The notes beneath the pieces are model-generated. The model worked only from the letters and a program-made list of their open reading frames with translations, was not told where the DNA came from and did not search any database. The position numbers and the translations under genes were made by a program. 64,000 nt of DNA, taken from the NCBI GenBank assembly GCA_963711035.1, contig CAVQCN010000001.1:744001-808000 (forward strand), read 5' to 3'. Origin of the DNA: WHTK01 sp963711035. GTDB taxonomy: Bacteria; Chloroflexota; Dehalococcoidia; DSTF01; WHTK01. Positions 17,015-25,471 of the stretch are shown one piece after another. Each line of letters begins with the position of its first letter. The first letter of the stretch is position 1.

Positions 17015-17989
17015 CTAGGGAATGAGCAGGAGCTTGCCAATCGTGCCGCGGCCTTCGATGTCGCGGTGAGCCTGGACGGCGTCCGCCAGCGGGTACTCCT
17101 TGTGGATGTGCACCTTGAGCTCGCCTTCGCGCACCGAGCGGAACAAATCGGCCGCGCGGTGGGCGTTCTCCGCGCCGCGGCTGTAGTCGGCGCCCGTGTG
17201 CTGGCTCATGTAGTACGAGCCCATGCCGGCAACCGGCCAGCGGATCATCGGCGGCTCCGCGTGGGCGCTCTGGCCGTACGTCACCATGTGGCCTTTGCGC
17301 GCCAGGCACTGTAGGCCCTTCATGATGTAGTCGCCGCCGATGGCGTCGTAGACCACGTCGACGCCCCGACCGTCCGTCGCCTGCTTGATCGCGTCCACGA
17401 AATCGATCTGCGTGTACATGATCACCTCGTCGGCGCCGAGGTCGCGCACGAACGCCGCCTTCTCGTCTGAGGAGACCGTCGTGTAGACGTGCGCGCCCAT
17501 GCTCTTCGCCATCTGCACCAGGTTGGAGCCAACGCCGCCCGCGCCAGCGTGGATCAGCACCGTCTCGCCCGGCTGAATGACGTGGGCATCATGCGTCAGG
17601 TAGTGCGCCGTTTGGCCCTGATTCATCACGGCGACGGCCGTCTTCATATCGACGCTGGAGGGCACGTGCACCAGCTCGCTCTCGGGCAGGTTCATGAGCT
17701 GCCGGTAGGTGCCGCGGCGGTGCTGGCCGGCGAAGACGACGCGGTCGCCGACCTTGAAGTCCCTGACGCCGTCACCAAGCTCGACGATCACGCCACCGCC
17801 CTCGTGACCGGGAAAGAAGGGCGGCGTCACGGCCGGGTTGGCGCCGAGCCGATAGTTCGTGTCGCTGTAGTTGACGCCGACGACCTGCATCTGGACCAGC
17901 GCCTCGCCCGGCTCCGGCCTCGAGTCGGGCACGTCCTCGTAGGTGAGCACTTCCGGACCGCCGAAATTGTGTACGCGAACGGCCTTCAT
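17015..17989 (-). CDS. NADPH:quinone oxidoreductase-like medium-chain reductase
   Basis: Zinc-free medium-chain dehydrogenase/reductase of 324 residues. N-terminal MKAVRVHNFGGPEVLTYEDV is the typical start; the GroES-like domain lacks the zinc-binding cysteines; the NADPH-binding fold shows IHAGAGGVGSNLVQMAKSMG and GRGVDVVYDAIGG. It reduces quinones or alpha,beta-unsaturated carbonyls. GAGAGGAG precedes the ATG by 8 bases. It is divergent from the TauD/TfdA oxygenase gene with 151 bases between, so the two may share control. Confidence 0.9.
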   Translation of the reverse strand: MKAVRVHNFGGPEVLTYEDVPDSRPEPGEALVQMQVVGVNYSDTNYRLGANPAVTPPFFPGHEGGGVIVELGDGVRDFKVGDRVVFAGQHRRGTYRQLMNLPESELVHVPSSVDMKTAVAVMNQGQTAHYLTHDAHVIQPGETVLIHAGAGGVGSNLVQMAKSMGAHVYTTVSSDEKAAFVRDLGADEVIMYTQIDFVDAIKQATDGRGVDVVYDAIGGDYIMKGLQCLARKGHMVTYGQSAHAEPPMIRWPVAGMGSYYMSQHTGADYSRGAENAHRAADLFRSVREGELKVHIHKEYPLADAVQAHRDIEGRGTIGKLLLIP

Positions 17990-18140
17990 GCCGCGCTCCT
18001 CTCTGCCTGCGGGAGATGGTCGAACTCAGCGCGCCGAAGCGCACGCCGCCCGCGATTCTACCATCGCCTCAGGTTGTTTGACGGCCTTCCGAAGGCAGAC
18101 CTAGACTGCTTCCACACCAAGGCAGGAGGAGCAGCACCTC

Positions 18141-19064
18141 ATGGCCCTTATCTTCAAACCACTCCATCCCCTCTTTGTCGCGGAAGTCGGCCCCAGCGAC
18201 CTCGACCTCACGCAGGTGCGCGACCGCGAGACGCTGGACGAAATACGCGCCGGCATGGACGAGTACGGCGTGCTGGTCTTCCACAATCAGCCCTTCACCG
18301 ACGAGGAGCAGATCGACTTCGTGCAGCGCTTCGACGGCGCCCTGCACACGAAGACCGGCGCCGCCGCGCTTTCGAACAAAGGCCGCTTGAACAACGACGC
18401 GCTCAGCGACATCTCCAACCTGGACGAGACCGGCGAGATCCTGGACTCCAGCAACCGCAAGCGGATGTACTCGCTGGGCAACCGCCTCTGGCACACCGAC
18501 GCCTCGTTCGCAGAGCCGCCCGGCCGCTACTCCAACCTGCACGCGCGCATCGTCCCGCCGGTCGCAGCCGACACCGAGTTTGCCGACACGCGCGCCGCCT
18601 ACGACGCGCTCGACGACGAGATGAAGGCGCGCATCGAGACGCTGCTGGTGCACCACTCCATCGCGTACTCGCGCCAGACGCTGGGCTTCGAGTTCTCGGC
18701 GGACGAGCTGGAGAAACTGAAGGGCGCCGTGCACCCGCTGGTGCGCACCCTGCCCAACGGCCGCCGTTCGCTCTATCTCGCCTCGCACGCTTCGACGATC
18801 ATCGACTGGCCGGTGCCGGAGGCGCGCCTGCTGCTGCGCGACCTCATCGAGCACGCCACGCAGCCGCAGTTCCGCTACCTGCACAAGTGGCAGGTCGGCG
18901 ACCTCGTCATCTGGGACAACCGCGCCACGATGCACCGCGGCATCGCCTACGACGACACGAAGTACCGCCGCGACCTGCGCCGCGTCACGAGCCTCGACCT
19001 GCCGCTGGCGCAGTCGCTGGCCATCGCGGAGGCAGCGCTGGCGGCGCCCATCGCGACGACGTAA
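18141..19064 (+). CDS. TauD/TfdA-family Fe(II)/2-oxoglutarate-dependent dioxygenase
   Basis: Hydroxylates an organic substrate with O2 and 2-oxoglutarate; relatives release sulfite from taurine or cleave the ether of 2,4-D. The 307-residue protein has the iron-binding HxD at His118-Thr-Asp120 (LWHTDASF), the distal iron His in DNRATMHRG (about 264) and the following basic stretch YRRDLRRVT that holds the 2-oxoglutarate-binding Arg. AGGAGGAG lies 9 bases before the ATG. It is followed on the same strand by msrB after 45 bases. Substrate is not predictable, but lack of taurine transport genes nearby argues for a carbon-source role. Confidence 0.9.
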   Translation: MALIFKPLHPLFVAEVGPSDLDLTQVRDRETLDEIRAGMDEYGVLVFHNQPFTDEEQIDFVQRFDGALHTKTGAAALSNKGRLNNDALSDISNLDETGEILDSSNRKRMYSLGNRLWHTDASFAEPPGRYSNLHARIVPPVAADTEFADTRAAYDALDDEMKARIETLLVHHSIAYSRQTLGFEFSADELEKLKGAVHPLVRTLPNGRRSLYLASHASTIIDWPVPEARLLLRDLIEHATQPQFRYLHKWQVGDLVIWDNRATMHRGIAYDDTKYRRDLRRVTSLDLPLAQSLAIAEAALAAPIATT

Positions 19065-19109
19065 GCATCTCGTAAGGCGCGGGCGCGATACTGAACGCGG
19101 AGGTACGAC

Positions 19110-19484
19110 ATGGACAAGACCGCCTTTAACCCGCTGACGCCGGAAGAGAGCTACGTCATCGAGCACAAGGGGACGGAGCGTCCCTTCACCGGCGAGTACG
19201 ACGACTTCTACGAGCCCGGCACGTACATCTGCCGTCGCTGCAACGCGGAGCTCTACCGCTCCGACGACAAGTTCGACGCCCACTGCGGCTGGCCCGCCTT
19301 CGACCAGGAGCTACCCGGCGCCGTCAACCGTCTGCCCGACCCGGACGGTATGCGCATCGAGATCGAGTGCGCCAACTGCGGCGGCCACCTGGGCCACGTC
19401 TTCGTCGGCGAGCGCCTGACGCCCACCAACACCCGCCACTGCGTGAACTCGCTCTCGATGCGTTTCGTGCCGGCCGCGAAGTAG
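19110..19484 (+). CDS. msrB: Peptide-methionine (R)-S-oxide reductase
   Basis: Repairs oxidised methionine in proteins. The 124-residue protein has both zinc CxxC pairs (CRRC and CANC), the conserved HCGWPAF, GGHLGHVF and the catalytic Cys in RHCVNSLSMRF. This is the compact MsrB domain with no MsrA fusion. GGAGG precedes the ATG by 7 bases. It lies between a 2-oxoglutarate oxygenase and a MetE-like gene, both oxygen- or methionine-related families, which may be coincidence. Confidence 0.95.
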   Translation: MDKTAFNPLTPEESYVIEHKGTERPFTGEYDDFYEPGTYICRRCNAELYRSDDKFDAHCGWPAFDQELPGAVNRLPDPDGMRIEIECANCGGHLGHVFVGERLTPTNTRHCVNSLSMRFVPAAK

Positions 19485-19599
19485 CAGCCACCGGCGGCGT
19501 CTCCATCCCGGCAGTCCGTTTCTCTATCCTGCTATCGGGCGGGCCGCTATGCTCGCGGCGTAAACCCCTGCATCGGGAACGAAAAACCGGGAGGAGAGG

Positions 19600-20822
19600 A
19601 TGAGGAACAGTAAAGACGGCATCATCGCGAGCCAGGCGGGCAGCCTGCCGCGACCGAAGAGCCTGATCGACCTGTTTTCCAGGCGCGCCGACGGTGAGCA
19701 AATCGACCAGGCCGAGCTCGACAAGGCGGTGCGCGACGCCACCTTCGAGGTCGTGCGCCATCAGAAAGAGCTCGGCATCGACGTCCCCGGCGACGGCGAG
19801 TTCGGCAAGGCGATGCCCGGCCCGGTCGATTACGGCGCCTGGTGGACCTACTCGTTCACAAGACTGGGCGGTCTCGGTCTCGCCACCGAAGCCGGCGAGG
19901 TCAAGCAGGCGCCGCCCGCTCGCGGCAACGTGCGCCTGGGCACGTTCCCGCAGCGCCGCGACTGGAACATCTTCGCCGAGGCCTACGCCGACCCGACATC
20001 CGGCGTCTCGCCGGCCACGCAGACGCGGCGGCCGTTCGCGCTGCCGGTCTGTATCGGGCCGCTGACCTATACAGGCCAGGACGCGATCCAGAAGGACATC
20101 AAGAACTTCAAAGACGCGCTGGCCGCCAACGGCGTCGAGGAAGGCTTTATGACCTCGCTGGCGCCTGGCAGCTGCTCCCGCATCGGCAACGACTACTACA
20201 AGTCGGAGGAGGAGTTCGTCTTCGCCTGCGCCGACGCCATGAAGCGAGGAGTACAGGGCGATCGTCGACGCCGGACTCATCCTGCAGCTGGATGACCCGT
20301 CCATCGCCGAAAACTGGGACCAGATCAACCCGGCGCCGACGGTCGAGGACTACCGCGAGTTCACCATGGTGCGCATCGAGGCCATGAACCACGCGATCAA
20401 AGGCCTGCCGGAAGACCGCATCCGCTTCCACCTCTGCTGGGGCAGCTGGCACGGCCCCCACACGACCGACATCCCGATGCGCGACATCGTCGACCTTATG
20501 CTCGCGATCAACTGTCAGGCCTACTCCTTCGAGGCCGCCAACGTACGCCACGAGCACGAGTGGAGCGTCTGGCAGGACGTCAAGCTGCCCGGCCGGCAAG
20601 ATCATCTTGCCCGGCATCGTCAGCCACGCCACCAACGTGGTGGAGCACCCCGAGCTGGTCGCCGAGCGCATCGAGCGCTTCGCCAGCGTCGTGGGCCGTG
20701 AGAATGTCATCGCCGCGACGGACTGCGGCCTCGGCGGGCGCATCCACCCGCAGCTCGCCTGGGCCAAGCTGCAGACGCTGGGCGAGGGCTCGCGCCTGGC
20801 CACGCAGCACCTCTGGCGCTGA
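19600..20822 (+). pseudogene. MetE-like zinc protein, paralogue 2, with two frameshifts
   Basis: Same family as the gene at 11206-12363. The first segment reads from the ATG (IIASQAGSLPRP, VDYGAWWTY) to about 20245, where one extra base in aagcgagga shifts the frame. The middle segment carries RFHLCWGSWHGPH and FEAANVRHEHEW. A second extra base in cccggccgg near 20590 shifts it again; the last segment gives GKIILPGIVSHATNVVEHPE and TDCGLGGR. All four zinc ligands survive when the frames are joined, giving about 406 residues. No other damage is seen, so a very recent mutation or sequence error is likely. A strong terminator follows. Confidence 0.85.
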
Positions 20823-20846
20823 GCCCGCACCGCGAGAATCACGAGA

Positions 20847-20876
20847 GAGGCCCGGAGATTACTCCGGGCCTCTTCT
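20847..20876 (+). terminator. Rho-independent-type terminator after MetE-like paralogue 2
   Basis: Perfect 11-base stem (gaggcccggag at 20847-20857, complement at 20862-20872) with a 4-base loop, 25 bases after the stop and followed by ttct. Confidence 0.8.
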
Positions 20877-20934
20877 GTCATTGCGAGCCATCGCGGCAGC
20901 GAGGCGCGGCAATCCGGGGCTGCGGGGAACGCAC
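20876..20934 (+). repeat. Dispersed gtcattgcgagc-type repeat, copy 1
   Basis: The block tgtcattgcgagccatcgcg through aatccggggctgcggggaac matches 27756-27812 with only a few changes, and its ends resemble the units at 50706-50794 and 63797-63829. It follows immediately on the terminator, between genes. Confidence 0.75.
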
Positions 20935-21018
20935 CGTGGTGGCTAAGACGAACCGTGGCTCGGGACGCAGCTAAAGCTACGTCCCTACGGCTCATGCACC
21001 TCGTTGAACGCCAGTCCC

Positions 21019-22101
21019 TCAGTTGAACGTCAGGATGGAGCGCATCACCTCACCGCCGCGCATCGCGTCAAAAGCCTGGTTCACGTCACTGAGCGGGAAG
21101 CGGTTCGTGATCATCTCGTCCAGCATCAGCTTGCCCTGGAAGTACAGGTCGATGAGGCGCGGCATGTCGATCTTGAAGTGGTTAGAGCCCATGCTGCTGC
21201 CCGTCAGCACCTTCTCGCGTCGCAGCGCCGCGGCCGGCACCGTCACGGTCGCGCCCGGCTCGGCCACGCCCAGCATGACCGCCTGGCCGCCGTCCTTCAG
21301 GACCTCGAAGGCCTGCGCCGCCGTCCGACTGAGACCGATCGCCTCGAAGGCATAATCGACGCCGCCTTGGGTCAACTCCCGGACTGCTTCCACCGCATCG
21401 ACCTGCGAGGCGTTGACGCCGTCCGTGGCGCCGAACTCCTTGGCGCGCTCCAGCTTGTAGTCGAGCAGGTCGACGGCGATGATGCGCCGCGCGCCGGCGA
21501 TACGCGCTCCCTGCACCACCGACATGCCGATGCCGCCGACGCCGAACACGGCAACGGTCGATGCCGGCGCGACCTTGGCGCGGTTCAGCGCCGCGCCGAC
21601 ACCCGTCATGACGCCGCAGCTGAGGAGCGCTGCGCGGTCCAGCGGCATCTCGGGCACGATCTTGACCAGCGCGTTCTCGTGCACCAGCATCTCCTCGGCG
21701 TAGGCGCCGATGCCCGCGAACTGCACCAGCGGCGAGCCGTCGATGCTGAGGCGCGGCGGGGCGCTGGCCGGCCGCGCCGGCTTGGCGGAGCAGAGGTTGG
21801 TGCGGCCGACGAGGCAGTACTCGCACTTGCCGCAGAAGAACGAGAGGCAGGCGATGACGTGGTCGCCGGGCTGGAACTCGGTCACGTTGGGGCCGATCGC
21901 CTCGACGATGCCCGACGCCTCGTGGCCCAGCACGCCGACCTGACCAGCACCTGCGGCCGGCCGGTCGATGTAGTGCAGGTCGCTGTGGCAGACCCCGCTG
22001 AACGCGGTCCGCACCAGCACCTCGCGGTCGATGGGCTCGGCCACGTCGACCGATTCGATCTTCAGCGGCTGGTTCGCTCCACGGAAGACTCCTGCTTGCA
22101 T
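21019..22101 (-). CDS. Zinc-dependent alcohol dehydrogenase, class III-like
   Basis: A 361-residue NAD(P)-dependent oxidoreductase. Catalytic zinc ligands lie in SGVCHSDLHYI (Cys, with Asp nearby) and LGHEASG (His-Glu); the structural zinc site FFCGKCEYCLVGRTNLC has four cysteines. The Rossmann motif is VAVFGVGGIGMSVVQGARIAGA. It resembles the glutathione-independent members of the class III/NDMA-dependent alcohol dehydrogenase group. The ATG at 22101 follows AGAGGGG; a longer frame from 22374 runs into the divergent promoter and is rejected. It faces away from MetE-like paralogue 3, with 184 bases between. Confidence 0.9.
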   Translation of the reverse strand: MQAGVFRGANQPLKIESVDVAEPIDREVLVRTAFSGVCHSDLHYIDRPAAGAGQVGVLGHEASGIVEAIGPNVTEFQPGDHVIACLSFFCGKCEYCLVGRTNLCSAKPARPASAPPRLSIDGSPLVQFAGIGAYAEEMLVHENALVKIVPEMPLDRAALLSCGVMTGVGAALNRAKVAPASTVAVFGVGGIGMSVVQGARIAGARRIIAVDLLDYKLERAKEFGATDGVNASQVDAVEAVRELTQGGVDYAFEAIGLSRTAAQAFEVLKDGGQAVMLGVAEPGATVTVPAAALRREKVLTGSSMGSNHFKIDMPRLIDLYFQGKLMLDEMITNRFPLSDVNQAFDAMRGGEVMRSILTFN

Positions 22102-22285
22102 CTCGTGTTCCCCTCTCGATGACGTATTGGCAACGGGTCGTTGACGGCCAGACGATAGCGCTTCTCCGGACCGGTTGCCAGACCGTGACCGGAAGCACGC
22201 TTTCTCGACAGGTTCTGTCCAGGTTCGCTCGTAGATCTGGTCATCGCTTCGATCAGGCCGTACTATCCTCACCTCAGGAGGGCTC

Positions 22286-23494
22286 ATGAGGCGCAGCACC
22301 GATCGCATCCTCGTTTCCCACGCCGGTAACCTGCCACGGCCACCCGAGCTCGACGAGCTCATCGACGGCGGCAAAGCGCGCGAGGGCTCGTTCTCTCAGC
22401 AGTACCAGGCGCGGCTGCCGAAGGCGGTGCAGTGGATCGTCGACCGGCAGATCGATCTCGGAGTCGATATTGTCAACGACGGCGAATACGCCAAGGCGGG
22501 CAGCTACGGGGGCTACCTGCAGGACCGCGTCACCGGCTACTCGACGGTGCAGGCCGACCCGAGCAAGCCGCCTGTGCGAGCCGGCACTGCCGAACGCGAT
22601 CGCCGCGACTTCCCCGGCTTCTACACGTCGGGGCTCTGGTTCTCCGGCTCCGGCGGCCCTGTACGTCCCGGCTTCGCCACGCCCGGCGAGGTGCGCACGA
22701 CCAACGCCCGCGACGTGCGCGCCTGCACCGGCCCGCTCACTTACACCGGTCAGGCGGCGGTCGCCGCCGACGTCGCCAACCTCAAGGCCGCCATCGCCGG
22801 CAAAGACGTGGAGGGCTATATCGCCGCCCTGGGGCCGCTCAGCCTCGGCGCCGGTATCCGCAACCAGTACTACCCAAACGACGAGGCCTACATGATGGCC
22901 GTCGCCGAGACCTGCCGCGTTGAGTACAAGGCGATCGCGGACGCCGGGCTCATCGTCCAGGTGGACGAGCCCGAGTTCTGCACCAGCTGGATGTTCTACC
23001 CGGACTGGAGCATCGATGAGTATCGCAAGTACCTCGGTTTCTGCGTCGACGTGATCAACCACTCGATCGAGGGCATTCCGGAAGAGTTGGTGCGCTTCCA
23101 CACCTGCTGGGGCAGCGGCCACCGCCCGCACGTCAACGACATCGAGCTCAAGCACATCGCAGACCTGCTGGTGCAGATCAAGGCGATGCAGTACTCCATC
23201 GAGGCCGCCAACGTGCGCCACGAGCACGAGTACCACGTCTGGGAGCAGGTCAAGCTGCCCGCGGGCCGCATGCTCATGCCCGGCGTGATCTCACACGCCA
23301 CCGACCTGGTAGAACATCCCGAGTTGATCGCGGAGCGCATAATCAACTACGCGAACATCGTGGGCCGCGAGAACGTGCAGACCGGTACCGACTGCGGTAT
23401 CGGCTCTCGCGTGGGCCACGAGGAGGTCGTCTGGGCCAAGCTGGCCTCAATGGCAGAGGGAGCGCGGCTGGCCAGCAAGAAGCTCTGGAGCTGA
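22286..23494 (+). CDS. MetE-like zinc protein, paralogue 3
   Basis: A 402-residue relative of the catalytic half of cobalamin-independent methionine synthase. N-terminal ILVSHAGNLPRPPELDEL corresponds to the shared start; zinc ligands are in RFHTCWGSGHRPH (His, Cys), SIEAANVRHEHEYHVW (Glu) and TGTDCGIGSR (Cys). AGGAGGG precedes the ATG by 5 bases. It is followed after 45 bases by an intradiol dioxygenase gene and then an amidohydrolase and a CoA transferase, suggesting one catabolic unit. The family also includes epoxyalkane:CoM transferases, so alkyl transfer to a thiol is a reasonable but unproven guess. Confidence 0.87.
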   Translation: MRRSTDRILVSHAGNLPRPPELDELIDGGKAREGSFSQQYQARLPKAVQWIVDRQIDLGVDIVNDGEYAKAGSYGGYLQDRVTGYSTVQADPSKPPVRAGTAERDRRDFPGFYTSGLWFSGSGGPVRPGFATPGEVRTTNARDVRACTGPLTYTGQAAVAADVANLKAAIAGKDVEGYIAALGPLSLGAGIRNQYYPNDEAYMMAVAETCRVEYKAIADAGLIVQVDEPEFCTSWMFYPDWSIDEYRKYLGFCVDVINHSIEGIPEELVRFHTCWGSGHRPHVNDIELKHIADLLVQIKAMQYSIEAANVRHEHEYHVWEQVKLPAGRMLMPGVISHATDLVEHPELIAERIINYANIVGRENVQTGTDCGIGSRVGHEEVVWAKLASMAEGARLASKKLWS

Positions 23495-23539
23495 GGACCG
23501 GCCGGGACGCCTGATCAACGAAAGGTTAGGAGGGTACTC

Positions 23540-24130
23540 ATGACACAGCAGCAGATCATCAAGGGCGACCGCGCGGGGACGCGCGTACCGCAGCCCGACC
23601 CGCCGGGCCCCGGCGAGCTGACGCAGACGCCGCGCGAGATCGATGGCCCGTACTTCCGCCTCGGCGCGCCGATGCGCTCGAACCTGCTGGAGCCGGGCGA
23701 CAAGCCGGAGCTGGTCCTGTCAGGCCGCGTGCTGAACGAGAAGGGCACGCCGATCCCGAACGCCGTCGTCAACCTGTGGATGTCCGACCACGCCGGCAAC
23801 TACGACATGATCGGCTACCGCTACCACGGCTATCAGATCACGGACGGACAGGGCCGCTACGAGTTCACCAGCATCATCCCGGCCTGCTACGAGCCACGCC
23901 AGGCGAAGCATCTGCACGTCAAAGTACAGGGCGACAGCAGCCCGGTCACGACGCAGCTCTACGTCGGGGGCGAGCCCGGCAACGAGGACGACCACTATTA
24001 CAACTCGCAGCTGGTGATCCACTGCACGGCGGACGCGGATGGCGTGAAGCACGGCACCTTCGACTTCGTAATCAAGCAGGTCACGGAGAAGGAGAACGTT
24101 ACGCCGGAGAGCCTAGCGGCCCGGGTCTGA
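23540..24130 (+). CDS. Intradiol ring-cleavage dioxygenase
   Basis: Fe(III) enzyme that splits catechol-like rings between the two hydroxyl groups. The 196-residue single-domain protein resembles the beta subunit of protocatechuate 3,4-dioxygenase. It has EIDGPYF at the start of the domain, VVNLWMSDHAGNYD, the Tyr-bearing GYRYHGYQITDGQGRYEFTS and the His pair HLHVKV that supplies iron ligands. GGAGG lies 5-6 bases before the ATG. The FRP-type start signature is weakly seen as PYFRLGAP. Placed between MetE-like 3 and an amidohydrolase. Confidence 0.88.
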   Translation: MTQQQIIKGDRAGTRVPQPDPPGPGELTQTPREIDGPYFRLGAPMRSNLLEPGDKPELVLSGRVLNEKGTPIPNAVVNLWMSDHAGNYDMIGYRYHGYQITDGQGRYEFTSIIPACYEPRQAKHLHVKVQGDSSPVTTQLYVGGEPGNEDDHYYNSQLVIHCTADADGVKHGTFDFVIKQVTEKENVTPESLAARV

Positions 24131-24234
24131 TCGCACGGCCAAAGCCGCCTTCGGACGGTCACTGAACGCGATTCAGCGTTCGTCCCAACCGCCGCGCGGC
24201 TACGCCGGACGCTAGTCCCTGGAAGGAGCCTCTC

Positions 24235-25452
24235 GTGCCATACGACTTGCTGGTCAAAGGCGGCCACGTGCTCGATCCGGGCCAGGGCCTGGACGGCAAG
24301 CTGGACATCGCCATCCAGGACGGACGCATCGCCGCCATCCGGCCGAACATCGACCCGAGCGAGGCCAGGCGGGTCGTGGAGGTGCGCGGCGACAATCGCC
24401 TCGTCACGCCCGGCCTGATCGACCTGCACACGCACGTCGCCTACGGCGCCACGACCGCTGGCGTCGGCATGCAGTGCTGCGACCCGGACCAGGTCGGCGT
24501 TCGCGCCGGGGTGACGACGGTCCTGGACTGCGGCTCCGTCGGCGTGGCGAACATCGGCGCCTTCCCGGCTCATATCCTGCCCAGGGCGAAGACGCGCGTC
24601 ATCCCCTTCCTCAACGTCGGCAGCTACGCCCACACGATGCCCGGCCTGGCAGACGTCGAGCGGTTGGAAGACGTCGACCGCAAGGCTATCGCCGCCTGCA
24701 TCGAAGCCAATCCCGGCCTCGTGCGTGGCTTCAAGCTTCGGTTGGTCGGCCCGGTGGCGCAGAACCAGGGCGACGCGCTGGTGAAGATCTCGAAGGAGGT
24801 CTCTCGCGAACACCACCTGCCGCTCATGGTGCACATCGGCGACCGTCCGGCCGAGTTCCGCAGCGCCTCCGAGACCACCAAGTTCCTGCTCGAGAGCTTC
24901 GACCCCGGTGACATCCTGACGCACCTGGCGACGCCCCACTCCGGCGGCGTCATGGAAGACGAAGCGCGCACCAAGGTTCTGCCGCAGCTGCAGGAGGCGC
25001 GAGCCCGCGGTGTCGTCCTCGACCCGGCATTGGGCGCTGGCAACTTCGGCTTCGACCTGGCCCGACAGCAGGCAGAGCTGGGCCTGCACCCCGACACGAT
25101 CTCCAGCGACCTCACTGCGGGCGGACGCACGCGCATCGTTTACAGCCTGATGGAGTGCATGGGCCGCTTCATGGCCGCCGGCTATACGGTCGAGGACATG
25201 ATTCGCATGTCGACCGTCAACGCTGCGAAAGCCCTCGGCCTCGAGGACGAGCTCGGCGCGCTGGCCGTAGGCCGCGAGGCGGACATTACGATCCTCGACG
25301 TGCACAACGGACGCTGGCAGTTCGTCGACACCGTGCAGCAGCGGTTCACCGGCGAGAAGGCGCTCACGCCCGTCCTGACGATCCGCGCCGGCGAAGCCTT
25401 CGAGCCGGAATGGGGGCCGCACCCCTGGGGCTGGCTGCCGGAGCAGGCGTAG
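24235..25452 (+). CDS. Amidohydrolase/dihydroorotase-like metal-dependent hydrolase
   Basis: A 405-residue TIM-barrel amidohydrolase of the dihydroorotase-like/D-aminoacylase relatives annotated as deacetylases. Metal site: IDLHTHV (two His), later MVHIGDRP and a metal-region Lys in GFKLRLVG, which may be the carboxylated lysine; the distal Asp lies in SSDLTAGG. The C-terminal barrel-end LGALAVGREADITILDV is typical. The GTG start follows GGAAGGAG by 7 bases. It probably opens a cyclic amide or deacylates a small compound. The next gene starts 20 bases on. Confidence 0.85.
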   Translation: MPYDLLVKGGHVLDPGQGLDGKLDIAIQDGRIAAIRPNIDPSEARRVVEVRGDNRLVTPGLIDLHTHVAYGATTAGVGMQCCDPDQVGVRAGVTTVLDCGSVGVANIGAFPAHILPRAKTRVIPFLNVGSYAHTMPGLADVERLEDVDRKAIAACIEANPGLVRGFKLRLVGPVAQNQGDALVKISKEVSREHHLPLMVHIGDRPAEFRSASETTKFLLESFDPGDILTHLATPHSGGVMEDEARTKVLPQLQEARARGVVLDPALGAGNFGFDLARQQAELGLHPDTISSDLTAGGRTRIVYSLMECMGRFMAAGYTVEDMIRMSTVNAAKALGLEDELGALAVGREADITILDVHNGRWQFVDTVQQRFTGEKALTPVLTIRAGEAFEPEWGPHPWGWLPEQA

Positions 25453-25471
25453 CCACGCTGGCCAGCTGACG